DNA of 33,847 nt, from the NCBI RefSeq assembly GCF_030159055.1, contig NZ_BQXQ01000047.1:1-33847 (forward strand), given 5' to 3'. Both the position numbers and the translations under genes were made by a program. The notes beneath the pieces are model-generated. The model searched no databases, was not told where the DNA came from, and worked only from the letters and a program-made list of their open reading frames with translations. Of the stretch, positions 1 through 7,359 are shown piece by piece; within the stretch, counting starts at the first letter, position 1, and every line of letters starts with the position of its first letter. The stretch comes from Acidovorax sp. SUPP3334. GTDB lineage: Bacteria > Pseudomonadota > Gammaproteobacteria > Burkholderiales > Burkholderiaceae_C.

Positions 1-123
1 CTTCCAATGTCAATCTGGCATTCTTATGGCTGTTCATCCGGTGGGATCCCTCTGTGACTCTGAAGCGTGTTAACTCCAGTTTCCCAGACCCATTCGGGTG
101 AACAACCTATTGAGACATCACAG

Positions 124-444
124 CTAGGGATCGAGGGCGACCGACTCGTCCCCGGGGCCGGCCTCGCACCCCGGGCCCAGTGCCTGCCAGCCGCGGCGCA
201 CCACGATCTTGCGGCGGTCGTGGCACAGCTCGATGCGTTGCGCACCCGGCATGCGACCATGCACGAAGGTTTCCAGCGAGGCGGGCAGGCTCACCTGCAT
301 GCGCAGCGCGTACAGGTCGTTGCGCGGGTGGTCGTCCACATGCACCAGCGGCGCGAAATGCGCGGCGAACAGCACGCCGTGCGATCCCAGGTCGAGGGGC
401 TCGGGCCGGTAGCCCTCCGAGCGCAGCCACGCCTGGGCGCTCAC
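124..444 (-). CDS. Hypothetical protein, 106 aa
   Basis: I do not recognise the family. The start is a GTG that overlaps the stop of the upstream lipoprotein gene by 4 bases (GTGA, 441-444), which indicates translational coupling and is the main reason to accept this small ORF. The protein has no signal peptide or membrane segment and is rich in Arg, His and Val (for example HDRRKIVVRRGW near the C-terminus). It is probably co-transcribed with the lipoprotein and may act with it, but nothing in the sequence gives a function. Confidence 0.6.
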   Translation of the reverse strand: MSAQAWLRSEGYRPEPLDLGSHGVLFAAHFAPLVHVDDHPRNDLYALRMQVSLPASLETFVHGRMPGAQRIELCHDRRKIVVRRGWQALGPGCEAGPGDESVALDP

Positions 445-1109
445 TGGAACTGTTCCACCAGTTGGTCCGCACCCTTGGCGATGCCGGCCTGCGCCGCATC
501 CAGGGTGCCGAAGGTCGCGCCGATGTTCAGCGCGTTCGGGTATTGCTTGGTCACGAAGGCGTCGAGCAACTGGTTCGATACCGCGTCGAAGATCTCCACG
601 GCATAGCTGACCGATCCGGTGAACGTGCCTTCCTTGCCGCGAATGCCCTGCACCAGGTTGTACGGCCCGCCGCCGATGTCGAAGCGCGTGAAGGTGCTCA
701 GGCCCCGGGTCGTGAGCTTGGCACCGGTGAGCGTCACGCGAAGGCGCAGCGTGCCGGGGGAGGGCTGGGTCACGATCTGAAAGCGCGACGCCAGCCGGGC
801 CGTGAACTGCGAACGCATGTCGCTGGCCAGCTTGCGCCGGTTCGCCTCGGGCACGTCCTCGAACTGGTGGTCAGGCCCGGTGTAGATCACGATGGGGTCG
901 AGGATCGCCTTGGAATACTGGCCCCAGTCCCGGTGCGAAGCCACGCGCAACGGAATGCGGCCGCTGTCTTCCTCCAGGTTGGGCCGCAACTGGGGCGCGG
1001 ACTGCAGCCCCGAATAGGCGACCGGTTGTGTGCTGGCACACCCGGCCAGGGCCGCGGCGCACAGCAGGGCCAGGAGCGCCGCGGGGCGCAGGAAGGGTTT
1101 GGTATTCAT
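441..1109 (-). CDS. DUF3313-like lipoprotein
   Basis: A 222-residue predicted lipoprotein. I chose the ATG at 1109 because it opens a typical signal sequence (MNTKPFLRP, an Ala/Leu-rich h-region, then the lipobox LAGC), whereas the upstream extension has no signal-like character. After the lipobox comes YSGLQSAPQLRPN, then a beta-rich domain with SRFQIV and LRLRVTLTGAKL. This arrangement fits the DUF3313 family of outer-membrane-anchored lipoproteins (recalled, not searched). It is the first gene of a two-gene unit and is transcribed divergently from the TetR regulator. It has its own promoter-like sequence at 1206-1235, so repression by that regulator is a reasonable guess. The biochemical role is unknown. 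Confidence 0.8.
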   Translation of the reverse strand: MNTKPFLRPAALLALLCAAALAGCASTQPVAYSGLQSAPQLRPNLEEDSGRIPLRVASHRDWGQYSKAILDPIVIYTGPDHQFEDVPEANRRKLASDMRSQFTARLASRFQIVTQPSPGTLRLRVTLTGAKLTTRGLSTFTRFDIGGGPYNLVQGIRGKEGTFTGSVSYAVEIFDAVSNQLLDAFVTKQYPNALNIGATFGTLDAAQAGIAKGADQLVEQFQ

Positions 1110-1197
1110 CGGAGGGTTGCCCGCAAAAAGAGTGGATGAAAAGATCCCGCCCCCCGGAATTGGTGCCCGGAAACCAGTCCATAACTGAACATGTGTG

Positions 1198-1209
1198 TAC
1201 GATATAGTA
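1198..1209. promoter_or_regulatory. Imperfect palindrome, candidate TetR operator
   Basis: TACGATATAGTA is a 12-base inverted repeat with 10 of 12 positions symmetrical. It lies between divergent lipoprotein and TetR genes and overlaps the -10 of the lipoprotein promoter. TetR-family proteins usually bind palindromes in their own divergent intergenic region. Binding here is inferred from position only. Confidence 0.35.
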
Positions 1210-1235
1210 TGATTCCACGCAGGAAGCCCTGTCAA
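1206..1235 (-). promoter_or_regulatory. Sigma-70-like promoter for the lipoprotein unit
   Basis: On the minus strand there is a perfect -35 TTGACA (1235-1230), an 18-base spacer and a -10-like CATACT (1211-1206). It lies about 100 bases upstream of the lipoprotein ATG. A palindrome that could be a TetR operator overlaps the -10 (see 1198-1209). Confidence 0.5.
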
Positions 1236-1272
1236 GTAAAGAGTACAAGTTAGTTCATTTTTGGAGATGAGA

Positions 1273-1893
1273 ATGCGGGTCAGGACCCAGGCGCGGCGGG
1301 ATGCCATCGTGGAAGCGGCGGCCAAATTGTTCGAAGAGGTGGGGTACGAGGCGGCGTCGATGAACGAGCTGGCCAAGCGGCTCGGTGGCTCCAAAGCCAC
1401 GCTGTACGGCTATTTCCCGTCGAAGGAGCCGCTGTTCGTCGCGGTGGTGCAGTCGCTGGCGACCTCCCATCTGGCCGATGCCACCGCCCACCTGCTCACG
1501 GCGCTGGAGACGCGTCCCCCATTGCGGCCCACCCTGACGCGGTTCGGGGACGAGGCGCTGCAGGTGATGCTGAACGACCGCCGCGCACTGTCGGTGTACC
1601 GCATGGTGCTGGCGGATGCAGGCCGCACCAACATCGGCGAGCTGTTCGACGGCGCGGGCCCGCGCCAGTGCATTGACGCGCTGGCCCGGTTCATGGGCGC
1701 CGCCATGGCGCGTGGCGAGGTGTGCGAGTCCGATCCTCAGATCATGGCGATGCAGTTCATGGCGCTGCTCACCGCCGAAACCGGGCCGCGCCTGTACCAG
1801 CAAAACCCACCGTCCATCTCCGTCGCGGACATCCACGCGCGGGTGGTGCGGGCCGTGGACTTCTTCCTGCGGGGTGCGGCGCCTGGACGGTAG
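1273..1893 (+). CDS. TetR/AcrR-family transcriptional regulator
   Basis: About 206 residues. The N-terminal helix-turn-helix domain (about residues 6-55) has the classic TetR pattern: AAAKLFEEVGYEAASMNEL, then AKRLGGSKATLYGYFPSKEPLF, where the recognition helix is followed by the YxYFxSKExLF signature. The C-terminal ligand domain is of the AefR-like kind (DAGRTNIGELF, ALLTAETGP). The start at 1273 is preferred because GGAG (1263-1266) sits 6 bases upstream. An ATG at 1267 and a TTG at 1261 are possible but too close to that site. It is divergent from the DUF3313-like lipoprotein gene and probably represses it, itself or both. The ligand cannot be read from sequence. Confidence 0.9.
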   Translation: MRVRTQARRDAIVEAAAKLFEEVGYEAASMNELAKRLGGSKATLYGYFPSKEPLFVAVVQSLATSHLADATAHLLTALETRPPLRPTLTRFGDEALQVMLNDRRALSVYRMVLADAGRTNIGELFDGAGPRQCIDALARFMGAAMARGEVCESDPQIMAMQFMALLTAETGPRLYQQNPPSISVADIHARVVRAVDFFLRGAAPGR

Positions 1894-2026
1894 GCGTGGC
1901 GCCGAACGATGGCCGCGTTCCCTGCGGCACCGACGCGGTCACGGCGCCTTGTCCTGCGCATTTGCCGGGGCCGCGGGCCGGCGCAGGCCGGCCGGCCATT
2001 GTTCAATAGGCCCATCCGCCACCGAG

Positions 2027-2074
2027 CCTTCCCTTGGCCATTTCCCTGGCCCTTCCCCTGGCCCTTCCCCTGGA
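2027..2074 (+). repeat. Short tandem repeat (about 3.7 copies of 12 bases)
   Basis: Degenerate tandem copies of CCTTCCCCTGGC run up to 7 bases before the trehalase ATG. They may form an unusual 5' leader. Read in the trehalase frame they would encode an FPGPSPGPSPG stretch, which has no obvious start codon upstream. Confidence 0.6.
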
Positions 2075-2080
2075 ATCCGA

Positions 2081-3760
2081 ATGTCCGCCCTGCCGTCCCG
2101 CCCCGAGTCTTCCGCTGCCGCTGCAACCCCGTTGCCGGGCGCCGATCCGTCTGTGCACAGCGTACACATCGCATCGCGCCGCGCCGCGGCCGCCCTGGTG
2201 CCGCCGGCCGACACGCATTCCCCGGCAGACCGCTATGAAGAGTTGTTCATCGAAGTGCAACGCCAGCGCGTCTTCGAAGACTCCAAGACGTTCGTGGACT
2301 GCGCACCCCGCCAGCCGCCCGAAACCATCCTGGCCGCCTACCGCATGCAATGCCATGCGCCCGGCTTCGACCTGCACGCATTCGTGCACCACCATTTCAC
2401 GCCGCAGCACCGGGCGTGCCAGCACGCCACCACCGAAACCGGCCTGCCGATGGCCGAGCACATCGATGCGCTGTGGGACGAACTCACCCGCCACCCCGCG
2501 CACCATCCCGCGCACGGCTCGCTGCTGGCACTGCCGCATGCCTACGTGGTGCCGGGCGGGCGGTTCGTCGAGATGTATTACTGGGATTCGTACTTCACCA
2601 TGCTGGGCCTGGTGCGCAGCGGCCGGGACCACCTGCTGCATGCGATGACGGACAACTTCGCCTACCTCATCGACACCTACGGCCACGTGCCCAACGGCAC
2701 CCGCACCTATTACCTGAGCCGCTCGCAGCCGCCCATGTTCGCGCTGATGGCCGAGCTGTGCGAATCGTGCGCGGGGCACGGCGCCGCGCAGTACCTGCCG
2801 CAGATGCGGCGCGAATACGACTTCTGGATGGAGGGTGCGGACACGCTGGCCGCGGGCGGCGCCCACCGCCGCGTGGTGGCGCTGCCGGACGGCGCCATCC
2901 TGAACCGCTACTGGGACGACCGCGACACGCCGCGCGAGGAATCGTGGCGGGAGGACGTGGAGACGGCCACCCACTGCCCCCGGCCTTCGCAGGAGGTGTA
3001 CCGCGACCTGCGCGCCGCCGCCGAATCGGGCTGGGACTTCAGCGCGCGATGGCTGCAGGACGGGCTGCCCGGCGCCTGCCGCACCCAGACGCTGTCCGCC
3101 ATCATCACCACGCGCATCCTGCCGGTGGACTTGAACGCGCTGCTGCACAAAGCCGAAACCACCATCGCCCGCCTGAGCCGCGATGCGGGCGACGACGCCA
3201 CCGCCCAGTCCTTCGACGAAAAGGCCCGCCAGCGCGCCGGGGCCATGTCCCGCGTGCTCTGGAACGCCGAGGCCGGCGCCTTCCTCGACTACGACTGGCA
3301 GGCCCGCGCGCCGCGCCCGTCGCTCAATGCCGCGACCGTGGTGCCGCTGTTCACCGGCACCGCCACGCCCGAACAGGCGCGGGCGCTCGCACCCACCGTG
3401 CGCCGCCGCCTGCTGGTGCGCGGCGGCCTGTCCACCTCCGAAACCGCCAGCGGCGAGCAGTGGGACCGGCCCAATGGCTGGGCCCCCCTGCAGTGGATGG
3501 CCGTGGAAGGCTTCGCCGCCTACGGCGCCGCCGACGAGGGTTGCCGCCAGTTGGCGGACGACATCCGCGCGCGCTGGCTCAAAACCGTGCAGGACGTGTA
3601 CGACCAAGAGGGCAAGCTGGTCGAGAAATACTCGTTGTGCGAGGCGAGCGACCGCGCTTCCACCGGCGGCGATGGGGGCGAGTACCCACTGCAGGACGGC
3701 TTTGGCTGGACGAACGGCGTGGTGCGGGGATGGCTGGCCGATAGTGGGGCAAGGAAGTAA
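2081..3760 (+). CDS. treF: Alpha,alpha-trehalase, GH37 family
   Basis: A 559-residue trehalase that would hydrolyse trehalose to two glucose units. Both GH37 signatures are present: PGGRFVEMYYWDSY at residues 158-171 and QWDRPNGWAP at about 460-469. By family knowledge the catalytic acid is the Asp in ESGWDFSARW (D319) and the base is the Glu in VEKYSL (E515). The C-terminus keeps the Gly-rich GGDGGEYPLQDGFGWTNG loop over the active site. The N-terminal 50 residues are Ala/Pro-rich without a hydrophobic core, so I favour a cytoplasmic TreF-like enzyme over a periplasmic TreA, which is the reason for the symbol. The ATG at 2081 has only a weak GGA-type binding site. The gene follows the TetR gene by 187 bases and may be independent of it. 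Confidence 0.92.
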   Translation: MSALPSRPESSAAAATPLPGADPSVHSVHIASRRAAAALVPPADTHSPADRYEELFIEVQRQRVFEDSKTFVDCAPRQPPETILAAYRMQCHAPGFDLHAFVHHHFTPQHRACQHATTETGLPMAEHIDALWDELTRHPAHHPAHGSLLALPHAYVVPGGRFVEMYYWDSYFTMLGLVRSGRDHLLHAMTDNFAYLIDTYGHVPNGTRTYYLSRSQPPMFALMAELCESCAGHGAAQYLPQMRREYDFWMEGADTLAAGGAHRRVVALPDGAILNRYWDDRDTPREESWREDVETATHCPRPSQEVYRDLRAAAESGWDFSARWLQDGLPGACRTQTLSAIITTRILPVDLNALLHKAETTIARLSRDAGDDATAQSFDEKARQRAGAMSRVLWNAEAGAFLDYDWQARAPRPSLNAATVVPLFTGTATPEQARALAPTVRRRLLVRGGLSTSETASGEQWDRPNGWAPLQWMAVEGFAAYGAADEGCRQLADDIRARWLKTVQDVYDQEGKLVEKYSLCEASDRASTGGDGGEYPLQDGFGWTNGVVRGWLADSGARK

Positions 3761-3866
3761 ACCGAAATGGAAACTGTGGCGCAGAAGTTCAAGCCTGCCC
3801 TTGAAGCAAAAGCCGTGCTTCACTGAATTTTGCGAACGCCCAGCAGTGCCCGAGGTTCCGTGATTG

Positions 3867-4361
3867 TTACGGCTGCACAGTCCACGGCAAATTGACCATG
3901 TTTCTCATGCATGCAATCTTGGGATGGGGATCCACGGAACGCAGCCGTTGTTTCAACTTCTGTCTAAGGTCTGCTAAATCGACTTTAGGAATATGGCGGT
4001 CACTCTGTTCGATATGCACCACGATGTGCAGCGCTTTGCATTTCAGCAATTGTTGACTTATCGAGCACTCGTCTTGACTGGCGTTTAATTTGGCTGGCAA
4101 AAAGACAGCTAGGGTGTGAAGGACTTTCATTGCAATGGTATCCGCCAAAGAAGAGGGTTTTTCGGTTTGGGGATGGCGGTAGTCTTTTACCTCGATTAGA
4201 TAAGCCGCTTTTTCAGGGGACAGTGCGACGACATCCACGGCTTTCAAGCCATCGCATAACTTGATGAAGTGGTTCCGATAGAAAGACCATTCGTCATATT
4301 TGCTGACTTGCCAAGCGTCAGGAAAGATGAAGTCCAGCCCATCAACATGCAACGGCTGCAT
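3867..4361 (-). CDS. Small PD-(D/E)XK-like protein, partner of the ATPase
   Basis: 164 residues, not assigned to a named family. It contains a short hydrophobic strand with an acidic residue (VDVVAL, D43), followed by YLIEVKDYR (E57, K59). This D-x(13)-E-x-K spacing is the hallmark of PD-(D/E)XK nuclease cores, and E24 could be the helix-1 acid. The ATG lies 2 bases after the ATPase stop codon (TGAAAATG), with a GGAAAG site inside the end of the ATPase gene, so the two are translationally coupled. The region is clearly AT-richer than the trehalase and nrt genes on either side, which suggests acquisition. Nuclease activity is inferred from the motif only; a non-catalytic member of the fold is possible. 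Confidence 0.65.
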   Translation of the reverse strand: MQPLHVDGLDFIFPDAWQVSKYDEWSFYRNHFIKLCDGLKAVDVVALSPEKAAYLIEVKDYRHPQTEKPSSLADTIAMKVLHTLAVFLPAKLNASQDECSISQQLLKCKALHIVVHIEQSDRHIPKVDLADLRQKLKQRLRSVDPHPKIACMRNMVNLPWTVQP

Positions 4362-4363
4362 TT

Positions 4364-5407
4364 TCAGCTTTCCATCGCCAGATAGCGGTCAGATTGGGCA
4401 AGGCTTTCTTCCAGCGAAGTGATATCTCCCATGTCCGACAATGTAGAACCTTGCGCTATCGCCATTCCGTTTGCACTTGAATGGAGTCCAAAAAACTGTG
4501 CACGGATGCCCTTGTGCTCATTCAGCAAAATATCTAGTTCGCGCAGCAAGAACAGGCTATGGGTTGCAAGAAAAATCTGGATGCCAGCAAGGCTGAGCGA
4601 TGTAATGACTCCAGCGACTTCCCTGACCAAGCGGGGGTTTAGATTGGCCTCTGGTTCATCCCAAAAAAGATGGCCTTTATCCAGAAGAACTCCGGATGCG
4701 ATCAGGCGTGCCAGCATTCCTAATTTGCGTAGTCCTTCTGCAACGAGTGGCATTTCCATGCGGCCATTGCGTTGTTGAAGATAGAAACGTCCGTTGGTAC
4801 CCAAGTCGATACTTCCATCCATAGCGGCCTCCAAAGGCCGCAACAATTCTTTGATGCGTTGCTGTAGAGGGCCTTTTTTCAGTGGCGTTCCAAGAAGGAG
4901 GCAGGTGTCGCGCCAAGTCTCTTCAAATTCAAGAAAGCGGCTTTCATAGACCGCGACAAAATTCGGAAAAATAGTTAGCAACTCTCTCGTGGGCAGATAA
5001 GCGGGCGCTGTCGGCAACCATTTTTTCGGCAATGAGCCTATGGCAACTTCGGATTTGCTATTGGTGGCAAAACTGAAATCGGTGTTCAAGTCAGGAACAG
5101 AAAATTCAAGTGCGATATCGCACCTTTCTCTGCCTTGCTTACGCCGAGCAAGGCGGCCCAGGCTTTCCGGACGAAAGACATTGACCAACTTGTTCGCAAA
5201 CACACTTTGCAGCGCTGTTTTGGTGGGCGCCTCCGCATGAGGCTTACGTCCTTCTTCGTAACTGGCGGCCAGAACAGAATAAGCCGCTTTCAACAAGTGA
5301 GTCTTGCCAGCGCCGTTTTCTCCGACGATGACGTTCAATTGAGGAGAAAACGTCAAGTCTGCCTCTGAAAAGACGGTGAAATTTTTCAGGCGCATCCGTT
5401 TCAACAT
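4364..5407 (-). CDS. AAA/ABC-type ATPase (SMC/OLD-like), candidate defence protein
   Basis: 347 residues from the ATG at 5407, chosen because AAGGA lies 5 bases upstream and the protein then opens with [13 protein letters not shown], the usual first strand of this class. An extension to a GTG at 5494 adds only a low-complexity Pro/Ser stretch. Walker A is GENGAGKT (29-36), Walker B is [12 protein letters not shown] (D250, E251), and the switch His is in ATHS (H283). The insert between the Walker motifs has no long coiled coil, and there is no TOPRIM domain. Paired with a small nuclease-like protein, it resembles the ATPase half of two-gene anti-phage modules, but it matches none I can name (Septu pairs with HNH, PARIS with TOPRIM, Gabija with a helicase). 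It lies on the same strand downstream of nrtD and may receive read-through. Confidence 0.85.
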   Translation of the reverse strand: MLKRMRLKNFTVFSEADLTFSPQLNVIVGENGAGKTHLLKAAYSVLAASYEEGRKPHAEAPTKTALQSVFANKLVNVFRPESLGRLARRKQGRERCDIALEFSVPDLNTDFSFATNSKSEVAIGSLPKKWLPTAPAYLPTRELLTIFPNFVAVYESRFLEFEETWRDTCLLLGTPLKKGPLQQRIKELLRPLEAAMDGSIDLGTNGRFYLQQRNGRMEMPLVAEGLRKLGMLARLIASGVLLDKGHLFWDEPEANLNPRLVREVAGVITSLSLAGIQIFLATHSLFLLRELDILLNEHKGIRAQFFGLHSSANGMAIAQGSTLSDMGDITSLEESLAQSDRYLAMES

Positions 5408-5557
5408 ATCTTTCCTTGGAACTGGTTCAGCCAACGCTGCAGGCCTGGAGTGAGGCCGTTGGGATGGTGGCTGGGAGGTCGCCATGGTAACCACGTTGAC
5501 GCTGCTGAACGAAAAGGTGCGGTGGAGTACGTCAGAGCCTATTGAAGCGCTTTATCC

Positions 5558-6364
5558 TCAGGCCGCCTTCTCCACATGCGCCTGGCGCGTGTACAGGAAG
5601 TCCATCACCGCCTTGCGGCTGCGCAGGTAGCGCGGGTCTTCGGCCAGGGCCACGCGGTTGCGGGGGCGGGGAATGTCCACCGCCAGCACCTCGCCGATGG
5701 TGGCGGCCGGGCCGTTGGTCATCATCACGATCTTGTCGGACAGCAGCACCGCCTCGTCCACGTCGTGGGTGACCATGACCACGGTGCTCTGCGTGCGCGC
5801 CACGATCTCCAGCAGCTCGTCCTGCAGCTTGGCGCGGGTGAGGGCGTCGAGCGCGCCGAAGGGCTCGTCCATCAGCAGCACCTGTGGCTCCATCGACAGG
5901 GCCCGGGCGATGCCCACGCGCTGCTTCATGCCGCCCGAGATCTCGCCGGGGCGCTTTTGCGCCGCGTGGGTGAGGCCCACCATGGCCAGCGCGGCCTCGG
6001 TGCGGGCCTTGAGCTGGGCCTTCGGTTCCCGCTTGCCGAACACGCGCTCCACGGCCAGGTGCACGTTGCCTTCGCAGGTCAGCCAGGGCAGCAGCGAATG
6101 GTTCTGGAAGACCACCGCGCGCTCCGGGCCGGGGCCCTTGATCTCCTTGTCGGCGCACAGCAGCGCGCCGGCCGTGGGCACCGTGAGCCCGGCGATCAGG
6201 TTGAGCAGGGTGGACTTGCCGCAGCCCGAGTGCCCGATCAGCGCCACGAACTCGCCCTTGGCGATGGTAAGGTCGATTCCTTTGAGCGCCGGGAACAGGC
6301 CCTTGGCGGTCTTGAAGGTCTGGGCGACGCCCTGGACTTCGATGAATTTCTCGGGGTTGTTCAT
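5558..6364 (-). CDS. nrtD: Nitrate ABC transporter, ATP-binding subunit
   Basis: A 268-residue ABC ATPase that energises uptake through the NrtB-type permease. Visible motifs are Walker A GHSGCGKST, Q-loop VFQNHSLLPWL, signature SGGMKQRVGIARAL, Walker B VLLMDEPFGALD and H-loop VTHD. The HSLLPWLT segment and overall length are typical of the nitrate/sulfonate/taurine branch. The ATG overlaps the permease stop (ATGA, 6361-6364), so the genes are coupled. Nitrate as substrate rests on the NrtA-type binding protein and the ANTAR-type leader of the operon. No nitrate or nitrite reductase follows; the next genes downstream are the ATPase/nuclease-like pair. Confidence 0.9.
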   Translation of the reverse strand: MNNPEKFIEVQGVAQTFKTAKGLFPALKGIDLTIAKGEFVALIGHSGCGKSTLLNLIAGLTVPTAGALLCADKEIKGPGPERAVVFQNHSLLPWLTCEGNVHLAVERVFGKREPKAQLKARTEAALAMVGLTHAAQKRPGEISGGMKQRVGIARALSMEPQVLLMDEPFGALDALTRAKLQDELLEIVARTQSTVVMVTHDVDEAVLLSDKIVMMTNGPAATIGEVLAVDIPRPRNRVALAEDPRYLRSRKAVMDFLYTRQAHVEKAA

Positions 6365-7308
6365 GCCTTCACCTCTTCGAACGTGAATGCCGTGGCCAGC
6401 TTGACCAGCGCGTATTCGAGCAGCAGCCCGACGATGCCGATCACGAAGATCGCGATGATGATGTTCTTGACGTTCAGGTTGTTCCACTCGTCCCACACCC
6501 AGAAGCCGATGCCCACGCCGCCGGTCAGCATCTCGGCCGCCACGATCACGAGCCAGGCGGTGCCCACGGCCAGGCGCACGCCGGTCAGCATGTAGGGCAG
6601 CACGGCGGGGAACAGGATGGTGGTGGCGATCTTCCACTCGGAAAGATTGAGCACGCGGGCCACGTTCATGTAGTCCTGCGGCACGCGCTGCACGCCCACT
6701 GCGGTGTTGATGATCATGGGCCAGATCGAGCAGATGAAGATGGTCCAGATGGCGGCCGGGTTGGCGCCCTTGAACACCAAGAGGCCGATGGGCAGCCACG
6801 CCAGCGGCGACACGGGCCGCAGCAGGCTGATGAGCGGGTTGAACATGCGCGAGAGGAAGTTGAACCGCCCGATCACGAAGCCCGCGGGAATGCCCACCAG
6901 CGCCGCCAGCCCGAAACCGACCGCTACGCGCTCCAGCGAGGCGAGCACGTTCCAGCCCACGCCCTGGTCGTTGGGGCCATTGCGGTAGAACGGGTTGCTG
7001 AACACCTCCAGCGCCTGCTTCCAGGTGTCCAGCGGGCCGGGAATGCTCTGCCCGGTGGTGGAAGACACCACGGCCCACAGCCCGATCAGCAGGCCCAGGC
7101 CGCAGGCCGGCGGCAGCACGGCGAGCCAGAAGCTGCGCGAGATGGCGGCCCAGTCGCGCGGCGCCCTCGGCGGGCTGGGCGGTGCGGACTGCAGGGGTTT
7201 TTGCCCGGATGCCGGCGTTTTGATTGCCGGGGTTGCTATCGTTTGCATAGCGTGCGGGGCGGTGGCGGGCGTGGGCTCCGGCGGGGCGTGGAAGACGGCG
7301 CTGACCAT
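6361..7308 (-). CDS. nrtB: Nitrate ABC transporter, permease subunit
   Basis: A 315-residue inner-membrane permease of the binding-protein-dependent family. A Pro/Ala-rich cytoplasmic leader (about 60 residues) precedes about six hydrophobic segments, starting with FWLAVLPPACGLGLLIGLW. The EAA-type loop that contacts the ATPase is around EWKIATTILFPAVLPYMLTG, followed by the Gly after VRLAVGTAW. The start at 7308 has GGAG 8 bases upstream; the longer ORF to 7350 lacks a site. The leader contains a small GCTAT/ATAGC palindrome at 7235-7251 that looks like a dispersed element caught in coding sequence. It sits between nrtA and nrtD in the operon. Confidence 0.9.
   Translation of the reverse strand: MVSAVFHAPPEPTPATAPHAMQTIATPAIKTPASGQKPLQSAPPSPPRAPRDWAAISRSFWLAVLPPACGLGLLIGLWAVVSSTTGQSIPGPLDTWKQALEVFSNPFYRNGPNDQGVGWNVLASLERVAVGFGLAALVGIPAGFVIGRFNFLSRMFNPLISLLRPVSPLAWLPIGLLVFKGANPAAIWTIFICSIWPMIINTAVGVQRVPQDYMNVARVLNLSEWKIATTILFPAVLPYMLTGVRLAVGTAWLVIVAAEMLTGGVGIGFWVWDEWNNLNVKNIIIAIFVIGIVGLLLEYALVKLATAFTFEEVKA
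7235..7251. repeat. Small palindrome GCTAT-N7-ATAGC inside nrtB
   Basis: A 5-base stem with a 7-base loop, within the non-conserved N-terminal leader of NrtB. Related palindromes follow both Imm1-type genes at 21488-21506 and 31428-31444. From memory, such GCTAT...ATAGC elements are scattered in Comamonadaceae genomes. Confidence 0.45.
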
Positions 7309-7359
7309 GGTGGTTTCTCCTGGCGTGGGGCGGAAAGGGGTGTCGGGCACGGGCCGCGC

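Noticed and set aside
1-123. Possible gene at the left edge
   Set aside because: No frame with supporting features; too short to judge.
2003-3823. 606-codon minus-strand frame opposite the trehalase
   Set aside because: Composition artefact of GC-rich coding DNA; the plus strand carries both GH37 signatures.
3867-5407. ATPase pair as a Gabija, PARIS or Septu system
   Set aside because: No TOPRIM domain, helicase or HNH motif is visible in either protein; the small partner shows a PD-(D/E)XK-like core instead.
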